Assembly: GCA_001801575.1 (NCBI GenBank)
Contig: MGYC01000037.1
Location: 17,830 to 61,849, forward strand
Reading direction: 5' to 3'
DNA from: Gammaproteobacteria bacterium RIFCSPHIGHO2_12_FULL_41_20
GTDB taxonomy: Bacteria > Pseudomonadota > Gammaproteobacteria > DSM-16500
DNA length: 44,020 nucleotides
Both the position numbers and the translations under genes were made by a program. Positions 17,212 through 27,351 of the stretch are shown here, in pieces. Under the pieces are notes generated by a model that was not told the DNA's origin, did not search any database, and worked only from the letters and a program-made list of their open reading frames with translations. Numbering within the stretch: position 1 is the first letter of the stretch; the number at the start of each line of letters is the position of its first letter.

Positions 17212-17217
17212 ATTATA
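17212..17217 (-). promoter_or_regulatory. Possible -10 element for ddl operon
   Basis: TATAAT on the minus strand lies 70 bases upstream of the chosen ddl ATG. No good -35 sequence is present at 16-18 bases, so the call rests on the perfect -10 only. The gap 17142-17458 between ddl and the divergent transpeptidase gene otherwise holds the plus-strand promoter at 17335-17362 and nothing else I recognise. Confidence 0.35.
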
Positions 17218-17334
17218 TCCCAGAAGTTCTTAATTTAGCTTTAACCTAAGTATGAGATGATTTTATTTTGTACAAGTGCTGGCTTATGCCTGAGGCAAGG
17301 CTGCTAGAATCCAGGGTAAACACATATTGCGGAA

Positions 17335-17362
17335 TTGACAGACCGGTATTTTTGTTTAAAAT
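17335..17362 (+). promoter_or_regulatory. Sigma70-like promoter for the L,D-transpeptidase operon
   Basis: A perfect -35 TTGACA at 17335-17340 and TAAAAT at 17357-17362, separated by 16 bases, stand about 95 bases before the ATG at 17459. This leaves a leader of roughly 90 bases with no obvious structure. Confidence 0.6.
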
Positions 17363-17458
17363 TAAGACTTTGTTTCGTGGTTTGTCCAAGGATGGCCTGG
17401 TATTTCATGCCGCAGTATTTTTCCAAATTAGATAATCACAGCCATCGAGAGACTATGC

Positions 17459-18175
17459 ATGCGAAATAAGTATTTGTTTTACATTATTTTTTTAATTTCC
17501 TTAATTGGCTTATACGGGTTTACGTTTCCATTTTCCTGGTTATTTTCACAATCTAATAATGAATCAGTGGGATCGCATGCTTGGATAGATAAGCAAATTG
17601 GCATTATTACTCGCCAAGCACCTGGATTGAATACGGCTATTCTAAAGCTTAGCCTGAATGCTTATACCAAGGTGCGAAAGAAAGGCTACGATAATAAGCA
17701 ATTATTAACAGTCATAGATTATTCTAAACCTTCAACGGAGAAGCGCTTGTGGGTGTTTGATCTTAAACATAATCGATTGTTAATGAATACTTGGGTTTCT
17801 CATGGTAGAAATAGCGGTGGATTAATGGCGACTTCTTTTTCTAATAGCCCAGGTAGTTTGAAATCTAGTTTAGGGGTGTTTGTAACGGATAGCCAACCTT
17901 ATCAAGGTGGTAATGGTTATTCATTACGTCTGATGGGGCTTGAGCCTGGCATTAACAATAATGCTTATAGCCGTAATGTGGTGGTGCACGGTGCTTGGTA
18001 TGTTAACCCTGATGCAATTAGAAAAAATGGTCAAGCAGGACGAAGCTGGGGGTGTCCTGCAGTGAGTGAAAATTTAGTTAAACCACTTATAGATACTATT
18101 AAGGATAATACATTAGTTTTTGTATACTATCCTGATCGTCAATGGTTACATCGTTCTTCTTATGTAGCAGGTTAG
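17459..18175 (+). CDS. Murein L,D-transpeptidase catalytic-domain protein (YkuD_2 type)
   Basis: The 238-residue exported protein has a signal anchor (about residues 4-30, YLFYIIFLISLIGLYGFTF). Its catalytic domain belongs to the family with conserved SHGRNSGG..ATSFSNSPGS..SSLGVF, HGAWYVNP and GRSWGCPAVS, where H181 or so and the cysteine of GCPA are the expected active-site pair. Such proteins cross-link or trim peptidoglycan in the periplasm. It is the first gene of a plus-strand operon, 15 bases before a second transpeptidase. Confidence 0.88.
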   Translation: MRNKYLFYIIFLISLIGLYGFTFPFSWLFSQSNNESVGSHAWIDKQIGIITRQAPGLNTAILKLSLNAYTKVRKKGYDNKQLLTVIDYSKPSTEKRLWVFDLKHNRLLMNTWVSHGRNSGGLMATSFSNSPGSLKSSLGVFVTDSQPYQGGNGYSLRLMGLEPGINNNAYSRNVVVHGAWYVNPDAIRKNGQAGRSWGCPAVSENLVKPLIDTIKDNTLVFVYYPDRQWLHRSSYVAG

Positions 18176-18190
18176 TAGGGATTCTACAAA

Positions 18191-19123
18191 ATGAAAAAAA
18201 ATACGTTGCTTAGCAAGCTGCAATGCTTGGGATGGATTTTTTTATGTGGGTTACTTCCTCTCAGGTCCTTTGCGGTTACCTATGATTTACCTTCAGCAGG
18301 TAATACCTTAGTTGGGCATTTGCAATATACCCAATCTCATTATAACGACTCTGTTGCTGTACTGGCGCAACAGTATGACGTAGGCTTGAATGCGCTTATC
18401 GATGCCAATCCAGGCGTTGATCCCTTGCGGCGCTTAGGATCAGGTGTATTCTTAACTATTCCTACACAATATCTTTTACCGGATGAGCATCATGGGATTG
18501 TAGTGAATCTTCCTGAGATGCGTCTTTACTATTTTCCTACCAATGCAAATATTGTCATGACCTATCCTATAGGGGTAGGTAAGATTGGCAAGAGTGTGCC
18601 CGTGACACGCACAGCGGTGGCGCGTAAAACTACTGATCCCACATGGATTCCACCTGAGGATATCCGCGAGTTTAATCGCGAGCAAGGTATAGAATTACCT
18701 AAAGTTATGCCGCCAGGGCCAGACAACCCCTTAGGTCATTATGCGATTTATTTAAAACTTCCTACCTATCTTATTCACAGCACTATTTTCCCAGATAGTG
18801 TGGGGAAGCGTGCTAGTTTTGGTTGTGTACGTATGCATGAAGCTGATGTGAAAGAACTTTTTTCGTTAGTAGATCGCGGATTGCCTGTCTCAATTGTTAA
18901 TATTCCGGTCAAAGCAGGCTGGAACAATAATCGTTTATACCTAGAAGCTCATCCCGCATTGGAAGAATTTCCAACTACTACGAACTCTTTAGTGGGTATG
19001 GTGAATCTAGTAGGAAATACAGTTCAAAAACAATCACAGTTAGTGCTGATTGATTGGCAATTGGTTGCCTTTCTGCATGAAGAACGAGATGGCATGCCGC
19101 ATGAAGTAGGCATGGTGGTGTAG
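18191..19123 (+). CDS. L,D-transpeptidase (ErfK/YbiS/YcfS type) with LysM-like N-terminus
   Basis: The product is a 310-residue periplasmic enzyme that forms 3-3 cross-links in peptidoglycan or attaches Braun-type lipoprotein. A signal peptide ends at about residue 28 (PLRSFA). A LysM-like segment (DSVAVLAQQYDVGLNALIDANPGVDP) precedes the YkuD domain (GIVVNLPEMRLYYFP to about residue 240). The catalytic motif reads IHST...VGKRASFGCVRM, so the usual SHGC is SFGC: the nucleophile cysteine and upstream histidine are kept, while the His next to Gly is Phe. It ends one base before the ATG of the phosphatase gene, so the genes are surely co-transcribed. Confidence 0.92.
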   Translation: MKKNTLLSKLQCLGWIFLCGLLPLRSFAVTYDLPSAGNTLVGHLQYTQSHYNDSVAVLAQQYDVGLNALIDANPGVDPLRRLGSGVFLTIPTQYLLPDEHHGIVVNLPEMRLYYFPTNANIVMTYPIGVGKIGKSVPVTRTAVARKTTDPTWIPPEDIREFNREQGIELPKVMPPGPDNPLGHYAIYLKLPTYLIHSTIFPDSVGKRASFGCVRMHEADVKELFSLVDRGLPVSIVNIPVKAGWNNNRLYLEAHPALEEFPTTTNSLVGMVNLVGNTVQKQSQLVLIDWQLVAFLHEERDGMPHEVGMVV

Positions 19124-19124
19124 G

Positions 19125-20141
19125 ATGCGGTTAATTACTGCGGTCATTTTGTTTTTCTTTCTTGTCATCCAGGCTGCTTATGCACAATCCTCATATTGTA
19201 ATGGCACGGCTGCTTATCCTTGTATTGTGCAAGATACACTTGATAATAATCCAACATTAAAAAATTGGCGTGATCAACATATGATGATCCAAGCCTCGCA
19301 AACAACAGGTAATGTAATAGGGTTAGCGAGTTTATGGATGTCGGGCAGCGCTATGCCGAGTGTAGCAGGCTGGCAGGCAATTCGTAGTAATGTTTTTTAT
19401 AGTACACGCCATAAAATAAAACGCATTGCGGTAGTAGATTTGCGTGGAGAAAGTCATGGTTACTTAAATCAAGACGCAATAACATTAGCAATAAAACACG
19501 ATTGGGTTAATCGTGATAAAACGCATGTGCAGGCACTGCAGGCTGAACATACTTGGCTGCAGTCATTGCGAAAACATGCTGTTATTGCTGTTTTAACAGA
19601 TGAACAGTTTGATACAGGCGATTTTGCGGATAGTAAATTCATTACACAGATGTCAGTGCAGAGTGAAGCCGACGTAGTAAAGAAATTAGCAATGGGATAC
19701 TTGCGTTTGACTGTCACTGATCATATGGCGCCAAATGTGGCAGAGACCGATCGGTTTGTTGATTTTGTTAAAACCTTGCCGTCTGATACTTGGGTACATT
19801 TTCATTGTCGTGGGGGTAAGGGGCGTACTGCAACCTTCATGATTATGTTTGATATGTTACACAATGCAGATAAAGTTTCTTTTAACGATATTATTAAGCG
19901 GCAAGCTGCTGTGCCACCTTATTATGATGTAACAAAGGTGGCGCGTAAAAATCAAGAATTGACTATTTACTATCAGCAACGTTTGGCATTCTTAAAGGAA
20001 TTCTACCGTTTTTCACAAGATTATCTGCATGGCTATACAGGAACATGGAAAGAATGGAAGAATTCAAGGCAAAACCTTCTTGAAACGCAATTTCGGATAA
20101 GAAAACTGTCATGCCAGCGAGGGCTGGCATGCGGTGCCTGA
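19125..20141 (+). CDS. Secreted phytase-like cysteine phosphatase (PTP fold)
   Basis: This 338-residue protein has a cleavable signal (MRLITAVILFFFLVIQAAYA). It carries the phosphatase P-loop HFHCRGGKGRTATF, a CX5R motif with catalytic Cys near residue 229 and Arg near 235. The general-acid loop RLTVTDHMAPN lies upstream, followed by DRFVDFV. The TDH..P spacing and the sequence after the P-loop (MIMFDMLHN) resemble bacterial cysteine phytases of the PhyA type, which remove phosphates from inositol polyphosphates and are also found among type III effectors. Whether it acts in the periplasm or on host substrates is unknown. The last residues (about 10) come from an intergenic repeat. Confidence 0.82.
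   Translation: MRLITAVILFFFLVIQAAYAQSSYCNGTAAYPCIVQDTLDNNPTLKNWRDQHMMIQASQTTGNVIGLASLWMSGSAMPSVAGWQAIRSNVFYSTRHKIKRIAVVDLRGESHGYLNQDAITLAIKHDWVNRDKTHVQALQAEHTWLQSLRKHAVIAVLTDEQFDTGDFADSKFITQMSVQSEADVVKKLAMGYLRLTVTDHMAPNVAETDRFVDFVKTLPSDTWVHFHCRGGKGRTATFMIMFDMLHNADKVSFNDIIKRQAAVPPYYDVTKVARKNQELTIYYQQRLAFLKEFYRFSQDYLHGYTGTWKEWKNSRQNLLETQFRIRKLSCQRGLACGA
20111..20130. repeat. Short hairpin repeat in the 3' end of the phosphatase gene
   Basis: ATGCCAGC and GCTGGCAT flank a GAGG loop. The foldback lies within the last codons of the phosphatase gene and is directly followed by the GGTGCCTGACCCCT repeat, so the protein end appears to be repeat-derived. Confidence 0.7.
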
Positions 20142-20213
20142 CCCCTCCTCCTAAGGTGTCATAGTATAGGGGTCAGGCACCTCTAGCATAGTATAGGGGT
20201 CAGGCACCTCTAG
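20133..20213. repeat. GGTGCCTGACCCCT inverted repeat with a 27-bp tandem duplication
   Basis: GGTGCCTGACCCCT at 20133-20146 is inverted at 20168-20181 and again at 20195-20208. A 27-base unit (20160-20186) is repeated exactly at 20187-20213. The inverted pair can form a 14-bp stem that would suit a bidirectional terminator between convergent genes, although no T-tract follows. The repeat supplies the stop codons of both genes: TGA 20139-20141 on plus and TGA at 20200-20202 on minus, each in the context GGT GCC TGA. Confidence 0.85.
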
Positions 20214-21678
20214 TAACATCATACACTAAATCCAACTCTCTCGCCGCTTTGACTTCATCTAAGCGCCGTACTGGTAAAGTATGCGGTGCTTGTTTAAGTA
20301 ATTCTGGTTGTGTTTCCGCTTCTTTCATGATGGCGATTAAGGTATCGGCAAACATATCCAGTGTTTCTTTGGCTTCTGTTTCTGTTGGCTCGATAAGTAA
20401 GCACTCGGGTACTAATAAAGGAAAATACATAGTGGGAGAGTGAAAGCCATAGTCTAATAAGCGTTTAGCTACATCTAGAGCCGTAATATGCAAGGTTTTT
20501 GCTTCATTCTTTAGCGTGATAATAAATTCATGCGTCGCACGTCGTTGTGGGAATGCGGCAGTGAAGCCCGCTGCTTTCAAACGTGTTAATAAATAATTAG
20601 CATTGAGGGTAGCAAATTCGGCAACACGTTGCATTCCCTCTCTACCTAGCAGACGTGCATAAAGATAAGCGCGTAAAATAATGCCAGCATTACCCATAAA
20701 AGTAGAAAGACGGCCAATAGTTTGGGGGCGATCTTGTTCAGTTAGCCAGCGATAATGTTGATTTTCTTTCGCTACCATAGGGATAGGTAAATAGGGCGCT
20801 AAACGGGCATTAACAGCAACAGGTCCTGCACCTGGTCCACCACCACCGTGCGGCGTGGCGAAAGTTTTATGTAAGTTCAAATGCATCACGTCAAATCCCA
20901 TATCGCTGGGACGGATCTTGCCGATGATGGCATTAAAATTTGCGCCATCATAATATAACAAACCACCGCATTGATGAATAATGAGAGCGATATCTAGAAT
21001 ATTTTTTTCAAACACCCCTAACGTTGATGGATTAGTTAACATAATGCCAGCCGTTTTAGGCCCTACGGCTTTTTGTAATTCTTGGATATTGACATTACCC
21101 TGTGCATCAGTAGGAATTTCTCGTACCTTAAAGCCACATTGCACTGCGGAAGCAGGGTTGGTGCCGTGTGCTGCATCAGGGACAAGAATCTCATCGCGTG
21201 CTGTATCTCCTTTGGCTTGATGATAAGCGCGTATCATTGCAACTCCTGCAAATTCCCCTTGTGCACCGGCCATTGGGGTCAGTGATACTGCATGCATACC
21301 CGTAATTTCTTTTAGTATTTCTTGTAATTCGTAAGCACAAGCCATAAAACCTTGGCTGTCTTCTTCGAGGGATAACGGATGATGTTGTAAAAATCCTTCT
21401 AGGGATGCCAGGCGATGTACGCCGCGTGGGTTGTATTTCATGGTACAAGAGCCCAAGGGATAAAACTGGGTATCAATGGAAAAATTACGTTGAGATAATC
21501 GGGTAAAATGTCGCACTGCTTGTAACTCCGATATTTCCGGAAGTAGTGGCGCAGTTTGCCGTAATGTATGCGTAGGCAGATCTATATTGTCGGCAATGTG
21601 TGGTTGTAAAGATTTTGCGATGCGGCCAGGTTGCGATAACTCAAAAATAATGGGCGATTTTTTGTTTTTATTCGACAT
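20200..21678 (-). CDS. gcvPB: Glycine dehydrogenase (decarboxylating) subunit 2
   Basis: This is the C-terminal half of the split P-protein, PLP-dependent, which decarboxylates glycine and loads the aminomethyl group on lipoyl-GcvH. The pyridoxal lysine lies in [21 protein letters not shown], about residue 270. ATG 21678 is preferred over 21684 because GGGAG sits seven bases upstream, giving 492 residues. The gene overlaps the end of gcvPA by 11 bases. The final residues TRGA are encoded by the GGTGCCTGACCCCT repeat, after a normal family C-terminus. Confidence 0.95.
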   Translation of the reverse strand: MSNKNKKSPIIFELSQPGRIAKSLQPHIADNIDLPTHTLRQTAPLLPEISELQAVRHFTRLSQRNFSIDTQFYPLGSCTMKYNPRGVHRLASLEGFLQHHPLSLEEDSQGFMACAYELQEILKEITGMHAVSLTPMAGAQGEFAGVAMIRAYHQAKGDTARDEILVPDAAHGTNPASAVQCGFKVREIPTDAQGNVNIQELQKAVGPKTAGIMLTNPSTLGVFEKNILDIALIIHQCGGLLYYDGANFNAIIGKIRPSDMGFDVMHLNLHKTFATPHGGGGPGAGPVAVNARLAPYLPIPMVAKENQHYRWLTEQDRPQTIGRLSTFMGNAGIILRAYLYARLLGREGMQRVAEFATLNANYLLTRLKAAGFTAAFPQRRATHEFIITLKNEAKTLHITALDVAKRLLDYGFHSPTMYFPLLVPECLLIEPTETEAKETLDMFADTLIAIMKEAETQPELLKQAPHTLPVRRLDEVKAARELDLVYDVTRGA

Positions 21679-23047
21679 AATCATGCTCCCGCAAGCATTC
21701 TTTTAACGTATCAACAAACAAAGCAATGTTTTCAGCAGTTTTTGTTTCTGTTGCGCAAATTAATAATGCATTGCCTAATTCGGGGTAAGCTTTTTTTAAC
21801 GAGAAGCCGGCTTGAATATGTTTTTTAGCTAGATTTTGTAGAATTTCTTCTACTGGCGTAGCGAATTGTATAGCGATTTCATGAAAATAATGGCTAGGAA
21901 ATAATAATTGTATTCCTGGTATCGTACGTAATTGCTCACATAGTAGACGGGTATTTTGATGTGATGCTAAGGCAACACGGCGTAAACCCTCCGGGCCTAA
22001 CAAACTCATATAAATAGTGGAGGCAGTTACCATTAATCCTTGGTTAGTACAAATATTAGAAGTCGCTTTGGCGCGGCGAATATGCTGCTCTCGAGCTTGT
22101 AAGGTTAAGACGAACCCGGGTTTTCCTTCAAGATCAGTAGTGCGGCCAATGATTCTGCCGGGCATTTGCCGGGCGAATTTTTTTCGTGTGCATAGAAAAC
22201 CATAATAAGGACCACCCGATGCCAATGGAATACCCAGTGCTTGTCCGTCTCCGCAAGCAATATCTGCCCCTTGTTGTCCCCATTGTCCAGGTGGCTTAAG
22301 TAAGGCCATAGCTATAGGATTGGTTACGGCAATGACAAGTATATTATGTTGGTGGGCCCAGTCAGTTAAGGCATCGACTTCTTCTAAAACGCCAAAAAAA
22401 TTTGGCTGCGGAATAACAAGCGCTGTAGCTGACTCCAGCGTGGATAGAGATGCAGCTGTTACTTTGCCAGTAGCTTTATCATAGGCCACATCGTGGAGGG
22501 TAAGGTGCTGTTGTTCAACAATAGTGCGTACTGTTTGACAGTAATGAGGATGTATCGTGGTCGGCATGAGAATAACGGATTGCTTATTTGCCGATAAGCG
22601 CACTGCCATTAACACTGCTTCTGCTAATGCGGAGGCACCGTCGTACAGTGAGGCATTAGAGATTTCCATGGCCATTAAACTTGCCATCATGGTTTGGTAT
22701 TCATAAAAAAGTTGTAACAATCCTTGACTAGCTTCAGCTTGATAGGGGGTATAAGCAGTCATAAATTCGCCGCGTGTAGCAATGTCCCACACTGCAGCAG
22801 GAATGTAATGTTCATAAGCGCCAGCCCCAATAAAACATAATCTCCCGGCATCTTGTTTAGCACGTGCCTGCATGAGCAGGGCGAGTTCCATTTCTGTAAG
22901 TCCGCTGGAAATGTGACGTGAAGGTTGTGGCTGCGAAGACTGGGTTAGCTCAGTAGGAATCTCATTGAATAAATCATTAATCTGGTTAACACCAATTGTA
23001 TCTAACATGGTTTTTATATTAGCGGGCGTATGCGGTATAAATGGCAT
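21668..23047 (-). CDS. gcvPA: Glycine dehydrogenase (decarboxylating) subunit 1
   Basis: This 459-residue protein is the N-terminal half of the split P-protein, forming an alpha2beta2 enzyme with GcvPB. It opens with the family start [20 protein letters not shown] and contains [24 protein letters not shown], which is characteristic of subunit 1. It follows gcvH by 15 bases. The split arrangement rather than the single 950-residue GcvP of enterobacteria is the form shared by many deeper gammaproteobacteria. Confidence 0.96.
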   Translation of the reverse strand: MPFIPHTPANIKTMLDTIGVNQINDLFNEIPTELTQSSQPQPSRHISSGLTEMELALLMQARAKQDAGRLCFIGAGAYEHYIPAAVWDIATRGEFMTAYTPYQAEASQGLLQLFYEYQTMMASLMAMEISNASLYDGASALAEAVLMAVRLSANKQSVILMPTTIHPHYCQTVRTIVEQQHLTLHDVAYDKATGKVTAASLSTLESATALVIPQPNFFGVLEEVDALTDWAHQHNILVIAVTNPIAMALLKPPGQWGQQGADIACGDGQALGIPLASGGPYYGFLCTRKKFARQMPGRIIGRTTDLEGKPGFVLTLQAREQHIRRAKATSNICTNQGLMVTASTIYMSLLGPEGLRRVALASHQNTRLLCEQLRTIPGIQLLFPSHYFHEIAIQFATPVEEILQNLAKKHIQAGFSLKKAYPELGNALLICATETKTAENIALFVDTLKECLREHDYVE

Positions 23048-23062
23048 GGAGTTATCATCCCT

Positions 23063-23452
23063 TTAGTGTGCTTCAGAAGCCACTTGCTTGGAATATTCCT
23101 CAGCGTTTAATAATATTGTTGCAGGGGTTTCAAACGGACGAAGGCGAAATAGCCAGCCTTTACCGTATGGATCTTCATTAATAAGTTGTGGATTACCGAG
23201 GGCAGCTTCATTGACTTCAATGACTTCTCCACCGATGGGACAATAAATATCTGCAGCAGCTTTGACTGATTCGACCACCGCACATTCTTGGCCGTGTTGA
23301 AATTGGCTATCTACTTCAGGTAATTCCACATACACTAAATCACCTAACATGCATTGTGCATGATCAGTAATGCCTATGGTCAGAACATCATCATCTTGTT
23401 TTACCCATTCATGGGAAGGGGTATAACGTAAATTTTTTGGTATGTTGCTCAT
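23063..23452 (-). CDS. gcvH: Glycine cleavage system H protein
   Basis: This is the 129-residue lipoyl carrier that shuttles the aminomethyl group between P, T and L proteins. The lipoylated lysine is K64 in [23 protein letters not shown] and [11 protein letters not shown]-like residues flank it as usual. ATG 23452 has GGAG seven bases upstream. The eight extra N-terminal residues of the longer frame overlap gcvT and are not family-like. It follows gcvT by ten bases. Confidence 0.96.
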   Translation of the reverse strand: MSNIPKNLRYTPSHEWVKQDDDVLTIGITDHAQCMLGDLVYVELPEVDSQFQHGQECAVVESVKAAADIYCPIGGEVIEVNEAALGNPQLINEDPYGKGWLFRLRPFETPATILLNAEEYSKQVASEAH

Positions 23453-23462
23453 GAGGGTTCTC

Positions 23463-24572
23463 CTATTCTTTTTCACATTCCGTCAAGTTAAATGCCTTTT
23501 TTCCATGACGAACAAATGGTGGTTTGATAACGGCCGCAGGTAATTGTTTTCCACGTATTTCGACCCAGCAAGTTGTATCGGTAGTAGTAGGAATACGTGC
23601 TAATGCGATACCTTGATTGAGTGTGGGGGAAAATCCACCGCTGGTAATGATACCGGCGCGCTGTGAGTCGAGAATGACTGTTTGATGGCCACGTAATACA
23701 CCCGGTGTTTGTAACACCAAGCCAACCAAGCAGAGTATTGTCCCTTGTTGTCGCTGTTTTTCTAATGCTTGGCGACCGATGAATTGTCTATCTGCGGGCT
23801 CCCAAGCGACTGTCCAGGCTAAATTAGATTCCAGTGGTGTTACGCTTTCATCCATATCCGTGCCATAGAGATTTAATCCTGCTTCTAGTCGCAACGTATC
23901 ACGTGCACCGAGACCACAGGGGGCAACGCCTGCTGCTAATAACTTTTCCCAGAAATGGGATATTTCTGTTGTTGGAAGCATAATTTCAAAGCCGTCTTCA
24001 CCGGTGTAACCTGTACGCGCAACTAATCCATGTTGACTAACAGGGCAAGCTGTAAAAGATTTCAGAGCCCGAATTTTTGCTGCTTCTTCTGTAGAAAACA
24101 ACGTAGGAACGATGTCTTTAGCTCGTGGGCCTTGGACTGCTAATAACGCAAGATTATTTCTGGGGGTTAATACGGCATCATAAGCAGTGATGTGTTGTTT
24201 TAGCCAGGTTGTATCTTGATCACGTCGTCCAGCATTAATCACGAGTCGGTAATAATCTTCTGCTAATTTATAAACAATCAAGTCATCAATAATGCCGCCT
24301 TGTTCATTTAGCATGCAGGTGTATAAGGCTTTATAGATGGCCAAGCGATCGACATTATTCGCGAACATAAAACGTAGAAAGGTGACCGCTTGTTTGCCGT
24401 ATACATCAACAATGCCCATGTGGGAAACATCGAAAACGCCCACAGCTTGGCGGACTTGATGGTGTTCGTGAATTTGTGAGCCGTAATGTAAAGGCATGTC
24501 CCAGCCAGCAAAGTCAACTATTTTAGCGTTAGCTTGACAGTGGGCTTCATAAAGGGGTGTTCTTTTTCCCAT
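23463..24572 (-). CDS. gcvT: Glycine cleavage system T protein (aminomethyltransferase)
   Basis: GcvT transfers the methylene group to tetrahydrofolate and releases ammonia. The 369-residue product has [29 protein letters not shown] at its start (shortened here: [14 protein letters not shown]), [11 protein letters not shown], the folate-site aspartate in [14 protein letters not shown], and [21 protein letters not shown] 24572 is chosen for the strong GGAGG upstream. It lies 68 bases below the UbiH-family stop, too short a gap for a glycine riboswitch, and none is seen. Confidence 0.96.
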   Translation of the reverse strand: MGKRTPLYEAHCQANAKIVDFAGWDMPLHYGSQIHEHHQVRQAVGVFDVSHMGIVDVYGKQAVTFLRFMFANNVDRLAIYKALYTCMLNEQGGIIDDLIVYKLAEDYYRLVINAGRRDQDTTWLKQHITAYDAVLTPRNNLALLAVQGPRAKDIVPTLFSTEEAAKIRALKSFTACPVSQHGLVARTGYTGEDGFEIMLPTTEISHFWEKLLAAGVAPCGLGARDTLRLEAGLNLYGTDMDESVTPLESNLAWTVAWEPADRQFIGRQALEKQRQQGTILCLVGLVLQTPGVLRGHQTVILDSQRAGIITSGGFSPTLNQGIALARIPTTTDTTCWVEIRGKQLPAAVIKPPFVRHGKKAFNLTECEKE

Positions 24573-24640
24573 GGGTGCCTCCTCCTTGGGTTTCATGCTG
24601 GGGCAGTATAACGGTTAGTTATCAAAAACTGAACCCCCTT

Positions 24641-25891
24641 TTATAGGATTCCGTGAACCTTTGGTCTGGCTAAAGAAGGTAAATCTTTTTGCAACCCCAT
24701 GGCATGCCGCATAAAAGAGTTTTTTAACCATGAGATTTCGTTGGCGAGGGTTATTCCTCTCTGTCGTATGGTTTTTAACATGGGATTTTGCGAGCGGAAC
24801 AATGTATTAAACCATTCCATGGCTTTAAACATGAGTAAATTATCACCTTTGCGCCAGCGTTCATAACGTCGTAGTGTAGCGAAGCTTGCAAAGTCACGGT
24901 TATTTTTTAGCGCATTGTCAAGTACGTCATATAAAGCAGAGGCATCTAATAATCCAAGATTGACGCCTTGTCCAGCTAGCGGATGAATTGTGTGTGCTGC
25001 ATCACCGATTAATGCGATGCGTGGTTTAATATAAGTTTTAGCTAAATGACGTTGTAGTGGAAAGGCAAAACGTTTTTCAACCGACAAGATTTTACCTAAG
25101 CGCAAGGCAAAGGCATTGCCTAGTTGTTGTGCGAAGGTACTGTCATCTAACGATAAAATACGTTGCGCATCGGGTATGGTGGGGAGCGACCAAACGATGG
25201 AGCAATGTTGTTGATCTGCTAGAGGTAGAAAGGCCAGGGGTCCTGTAGGTAAAAAGCGTTGCCATGCCGTATGTTGATGGGGATACTCTGTTTGCACAGT
25301 AGTAACAATGGCTGTTTGCTGATCTTGAGAACTCTGTGTTTCTATACCTATTTGCTTCCGTACCCATGAACGGGCACCGTCTGCAGCAATGAGCAGTTTT
25401 GTACGTAAAATATGTGCGTCTATAGTGTGCAGATCAATGTATTCAGGAGTTTCTTGAATAGTTGCTAAATTTACAGGCGACAGTAGTTCGATTTGTGAGT
25501 GCTGTGACACTTGTTTAACTAAGCTAGCATGAATGGCGCTATTTTCAATAATATGGCCTAAACAAGGTTCACTAATATCCGCACTGGCAAATTGAATAGT
25601 GTCATTGGTTGTGTCATTCCACACGTACATAGTGGTGAATGGGCCGATGCGTTTTGCAATGATATTAGGCCATACTTGTAAGGCTTGGAAAATACGTTGT
25701 GAGGCTAGGGAAATAGCGCTAACGCGATAATCGTAGCTATCTTCTGGCCATGATGCCGGTGTGATGGCTTTGGCATCAATTAATGCTATACGTAGCGAGG
25801 TCGTTTGTGCTAAGGCGCAAGCCAAGGTGGCACCAACAATACCAGCACCTACAATGATGATGTCATACGAGGATGTGGGGAGACGGTTCAT
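24641..25891 (-). CDS. UbiH/UbiF/VisC-family FAD hydroxylase (ubiquinone biosynthesis)
   Basis: This 416-residue flavin monooxygenase is likely to hydroxylate the ubiquinone ring during aerobic synthesis. It has an N-terminal Rossmann motif IIIVGAGIVGATLACAL, the DG motif IAADGARSWVRKQIGI, and the second FAD motif LIGDAAHTIHPLAGQGVNLGLLDA, which is the hallmark of the UbiH/UbiF/UbiI group. ATG 25891 shares one base with the pyk stop (TAATG). The 36 residues upstream in the longer frame lie within pyk and are not family-like. Which ring position it hydroxylates cannot be assigned. Confidence 0.92.
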   Translation of the reverse strand: MNRLPTSSYDIIIVGAGIVGATLACALAQTTSLRIALIDAKAITPASWPEDSYDYRVSAISLASQRIFQALQVWPNIIAKRIGPFTTMYVWNDTTNDTIQFASADISEPCLGHIIENSAIHASLVKQVSQHSQIELLSPVNLATIQETPEYIDLHTIDAHILRTKLLIAADGARSWVRKQIGIETQSSQDQQTAIVTTVQTEYPHQHTAWQRFLPTGPLAFLPLADQQHCSIVWSLPTIPDAQRILSLDDSTFAQQLGNAFALRLGKILSVEKRFAFPLQRHLAKTYIKPRIALIGDAAHTIHPLAGQGVNLGLLDASALYDVLDNALKNNRDFASFATLRRYERWRKGDNLLMFKAMEWFNTLFRSQNPMLKTIRQRGITLANEISWLKNSFMRHAMGLQKDLPSLARPKVHGIL

Positions 25892-27351
25892 TATTTCTTT
25901 GCGTCTAAGTGATTCGGTAAATCGCCGACGGTAACAATTTTCAGGGAATTTGTTTTTCCATGAACACCAATCAAATCTCCCTTGGTGATGATAACCCAAT
26001 CACCGCGTTGCAAAACTCCCGCTTTTTGCAGGGTGGCAATGGCTTCTATATTTAATATGCGTCTATCAATGTGGGTCGCATCAAAGGAAATGGGGAAAAC
26101 GCCGCGATATAGAGTCATGCGCCGCAAGGTGGTACTGTGTCGACTCAGGCCATAGATAGGAATGCTGGAGCGGACCCGTGACATCCATAGTGGTGTAGAG
26201 CCTGATTCTGTTAGTGCAATGATAGCTTTAATATCCAAGTGATTGGCGGTGTACATCGTTGCCATGGCAATGGCTTCGTCCACATGATGAAAATGGGGTT
26301 CTTTCTTGGGGGTGAGTGTTTTTTTGCTTAAATGTTTTTCTGCACTTAAACAAATTCTATGCATGGCAGCCACGGCTTTGTCAGGATACTTTCCTATGGC
26401 GGTTTCGCCTGATAACATGACGGCGTCGGTTCCGTCTAATACTGCATTAGCTACGTCGGATACTTCTGCACGTGTGGGTATAGTATTATAAGTCATGGTT
26501 TCTAACATTTGTGTGGCGGTAATGGCTGCCTTGTTAAAATGGCGACTAAGCCGAATGATGCGTTTTTGTAAAGCAGGTAATTCTGCGTCACCTAATTCTA
26601 CCCCTAAGTCACCACGGGCAATCATGATGGCATCTGATACCTGGATAATTTCTTCAATATGGGTAACTGCTTCAGTGCGTTCAATTTTAGCAATAATTCC
26701 GGCTGTGCCACCGGCAGCTTTTAGTAAGATACGTGCCTCTTTAATATCATCCGCGCTACGTGGAAAAGATATGGCGAGATAGTCAGCATTCAGTTGCGCA
26801 GCAATTTTTATGTTTTCTCGGTCTTTATCTGTTAATGCACCGGCAGATAAGCCACCACCTAAGCGATTAATGCCTTTATGGTTAGATAGTTCACCGCCTA
26901 CTGTTACTACACAATGTACACATTGATTATTAATTTGTTGCACGTTTAATTCAATACGACCATCGTCTAATAACAATGTGTCACCGGGGCGCACATCACG
27001 TGGTAAGTATTTATAGTCTAGTCCTACCGTTTTTTCATCACCGACATCACCTTCCAAGCGGGTATCCAAGATAAAGGGTTGCCCTTCTTTTAAAAATATT
27101 TTTCCTTGTTTGAAGCGGCCAATACGAATTTTCGGGCCTTGTAGATCAACAAGAATAGCAACGATCTTATTAAGCTGTGTGGCAGTATCACGCACCATAC
27201 GTATACGTTGTTCGTGGGTTTCTAGGGAGCCGTGTGAAAAGTTAGCGCGAAAAACATCCGCACCAGCTAATATGACACGCTTTAATGTTTCTGTTTCGTC
27301 TAACGCGGGTCCGAGTGTTACAACGATTTTGGTATGGCGTAATGTGTTCAT
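25891..27351 (-). CDS. pyk: Pyruvate kinase
   Basis: Pyk makes pyruvate and ATP from phosphoenolpyruvate and ADP. The 486-residue protein has the expected [13 protein letters not shown] start with R and F residues at RANFSHG, the active-site [11 protein letters not shown] (catalytic lysine), [20 protein letters not shown] and [15 protein letters not shown]. Its ATG overlaps the pgk stop by four bases. The length fits the PykA type. Confidence 0.97.
   Translation of the reverse strand: MNTLRHTKIVVTLGPALDETETLKRVILAGADVFRANFSHGSLETHEQRIRMVRDTATQLNKIVAILVDLQGPKIRIGRFKQGKIFLKEGQPFILDTRLEGDVGDEKTVGLDYKYLPRDVRPGDTLLLDDGRIELNVQQINNQCVHCVVTVGGELSNHKGINRLGGGLSAGALTDKDRENIKIAAQLNADYLAISFPRSADDIKEARILLKAAGGTAGIIAKIERTEAVTHIEEIIQVSDAIMIARGDLGVELGDAELPALQKRIIRLSRHFNKAAITATQMLETMTYNTIPTRAEVSDVANAVLDGTDAVMLSGETAIGKYPDKAVAAMHRICLSAEKHLSKKTLTPKKEPHFHHVDEAIAMATMYTANHLDIKAIIALTESGSTPLWMSRVRSSIPIYGLSRHSTTLRRMTLYRGVFPISFDATHIDRRILNIEAIATLQKAGVLQRGDWVIITKGDLIGVHGKTNSLKIVTVGDLPNHLDAKK

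Noticed and set aside
18191-19123. L,D-transpeptidase thought inactive because SHGC reads SFGC
   Set aside because: The nucleophile cysteine and the upstream histidine are kept, and Phe or Tyr at this place is, to my knowledge, seen in other family members, so loss of activity is not supported.
24573-24640. Glycine riboswitch ahead of gcvT
   Set aside because: Only 68 bases separate the hydroxylase stop from gcvT, and no tandem aptamer-like structure is visible.
25892-25999. N-terminal extension of the UbiH-family hydroxylase
   Set aside because: It lies within pyk and encodes a Cys/Trp/Arg-rich stretch not found in the family. The Rossmann motif starts shortly after the chosen ATG.
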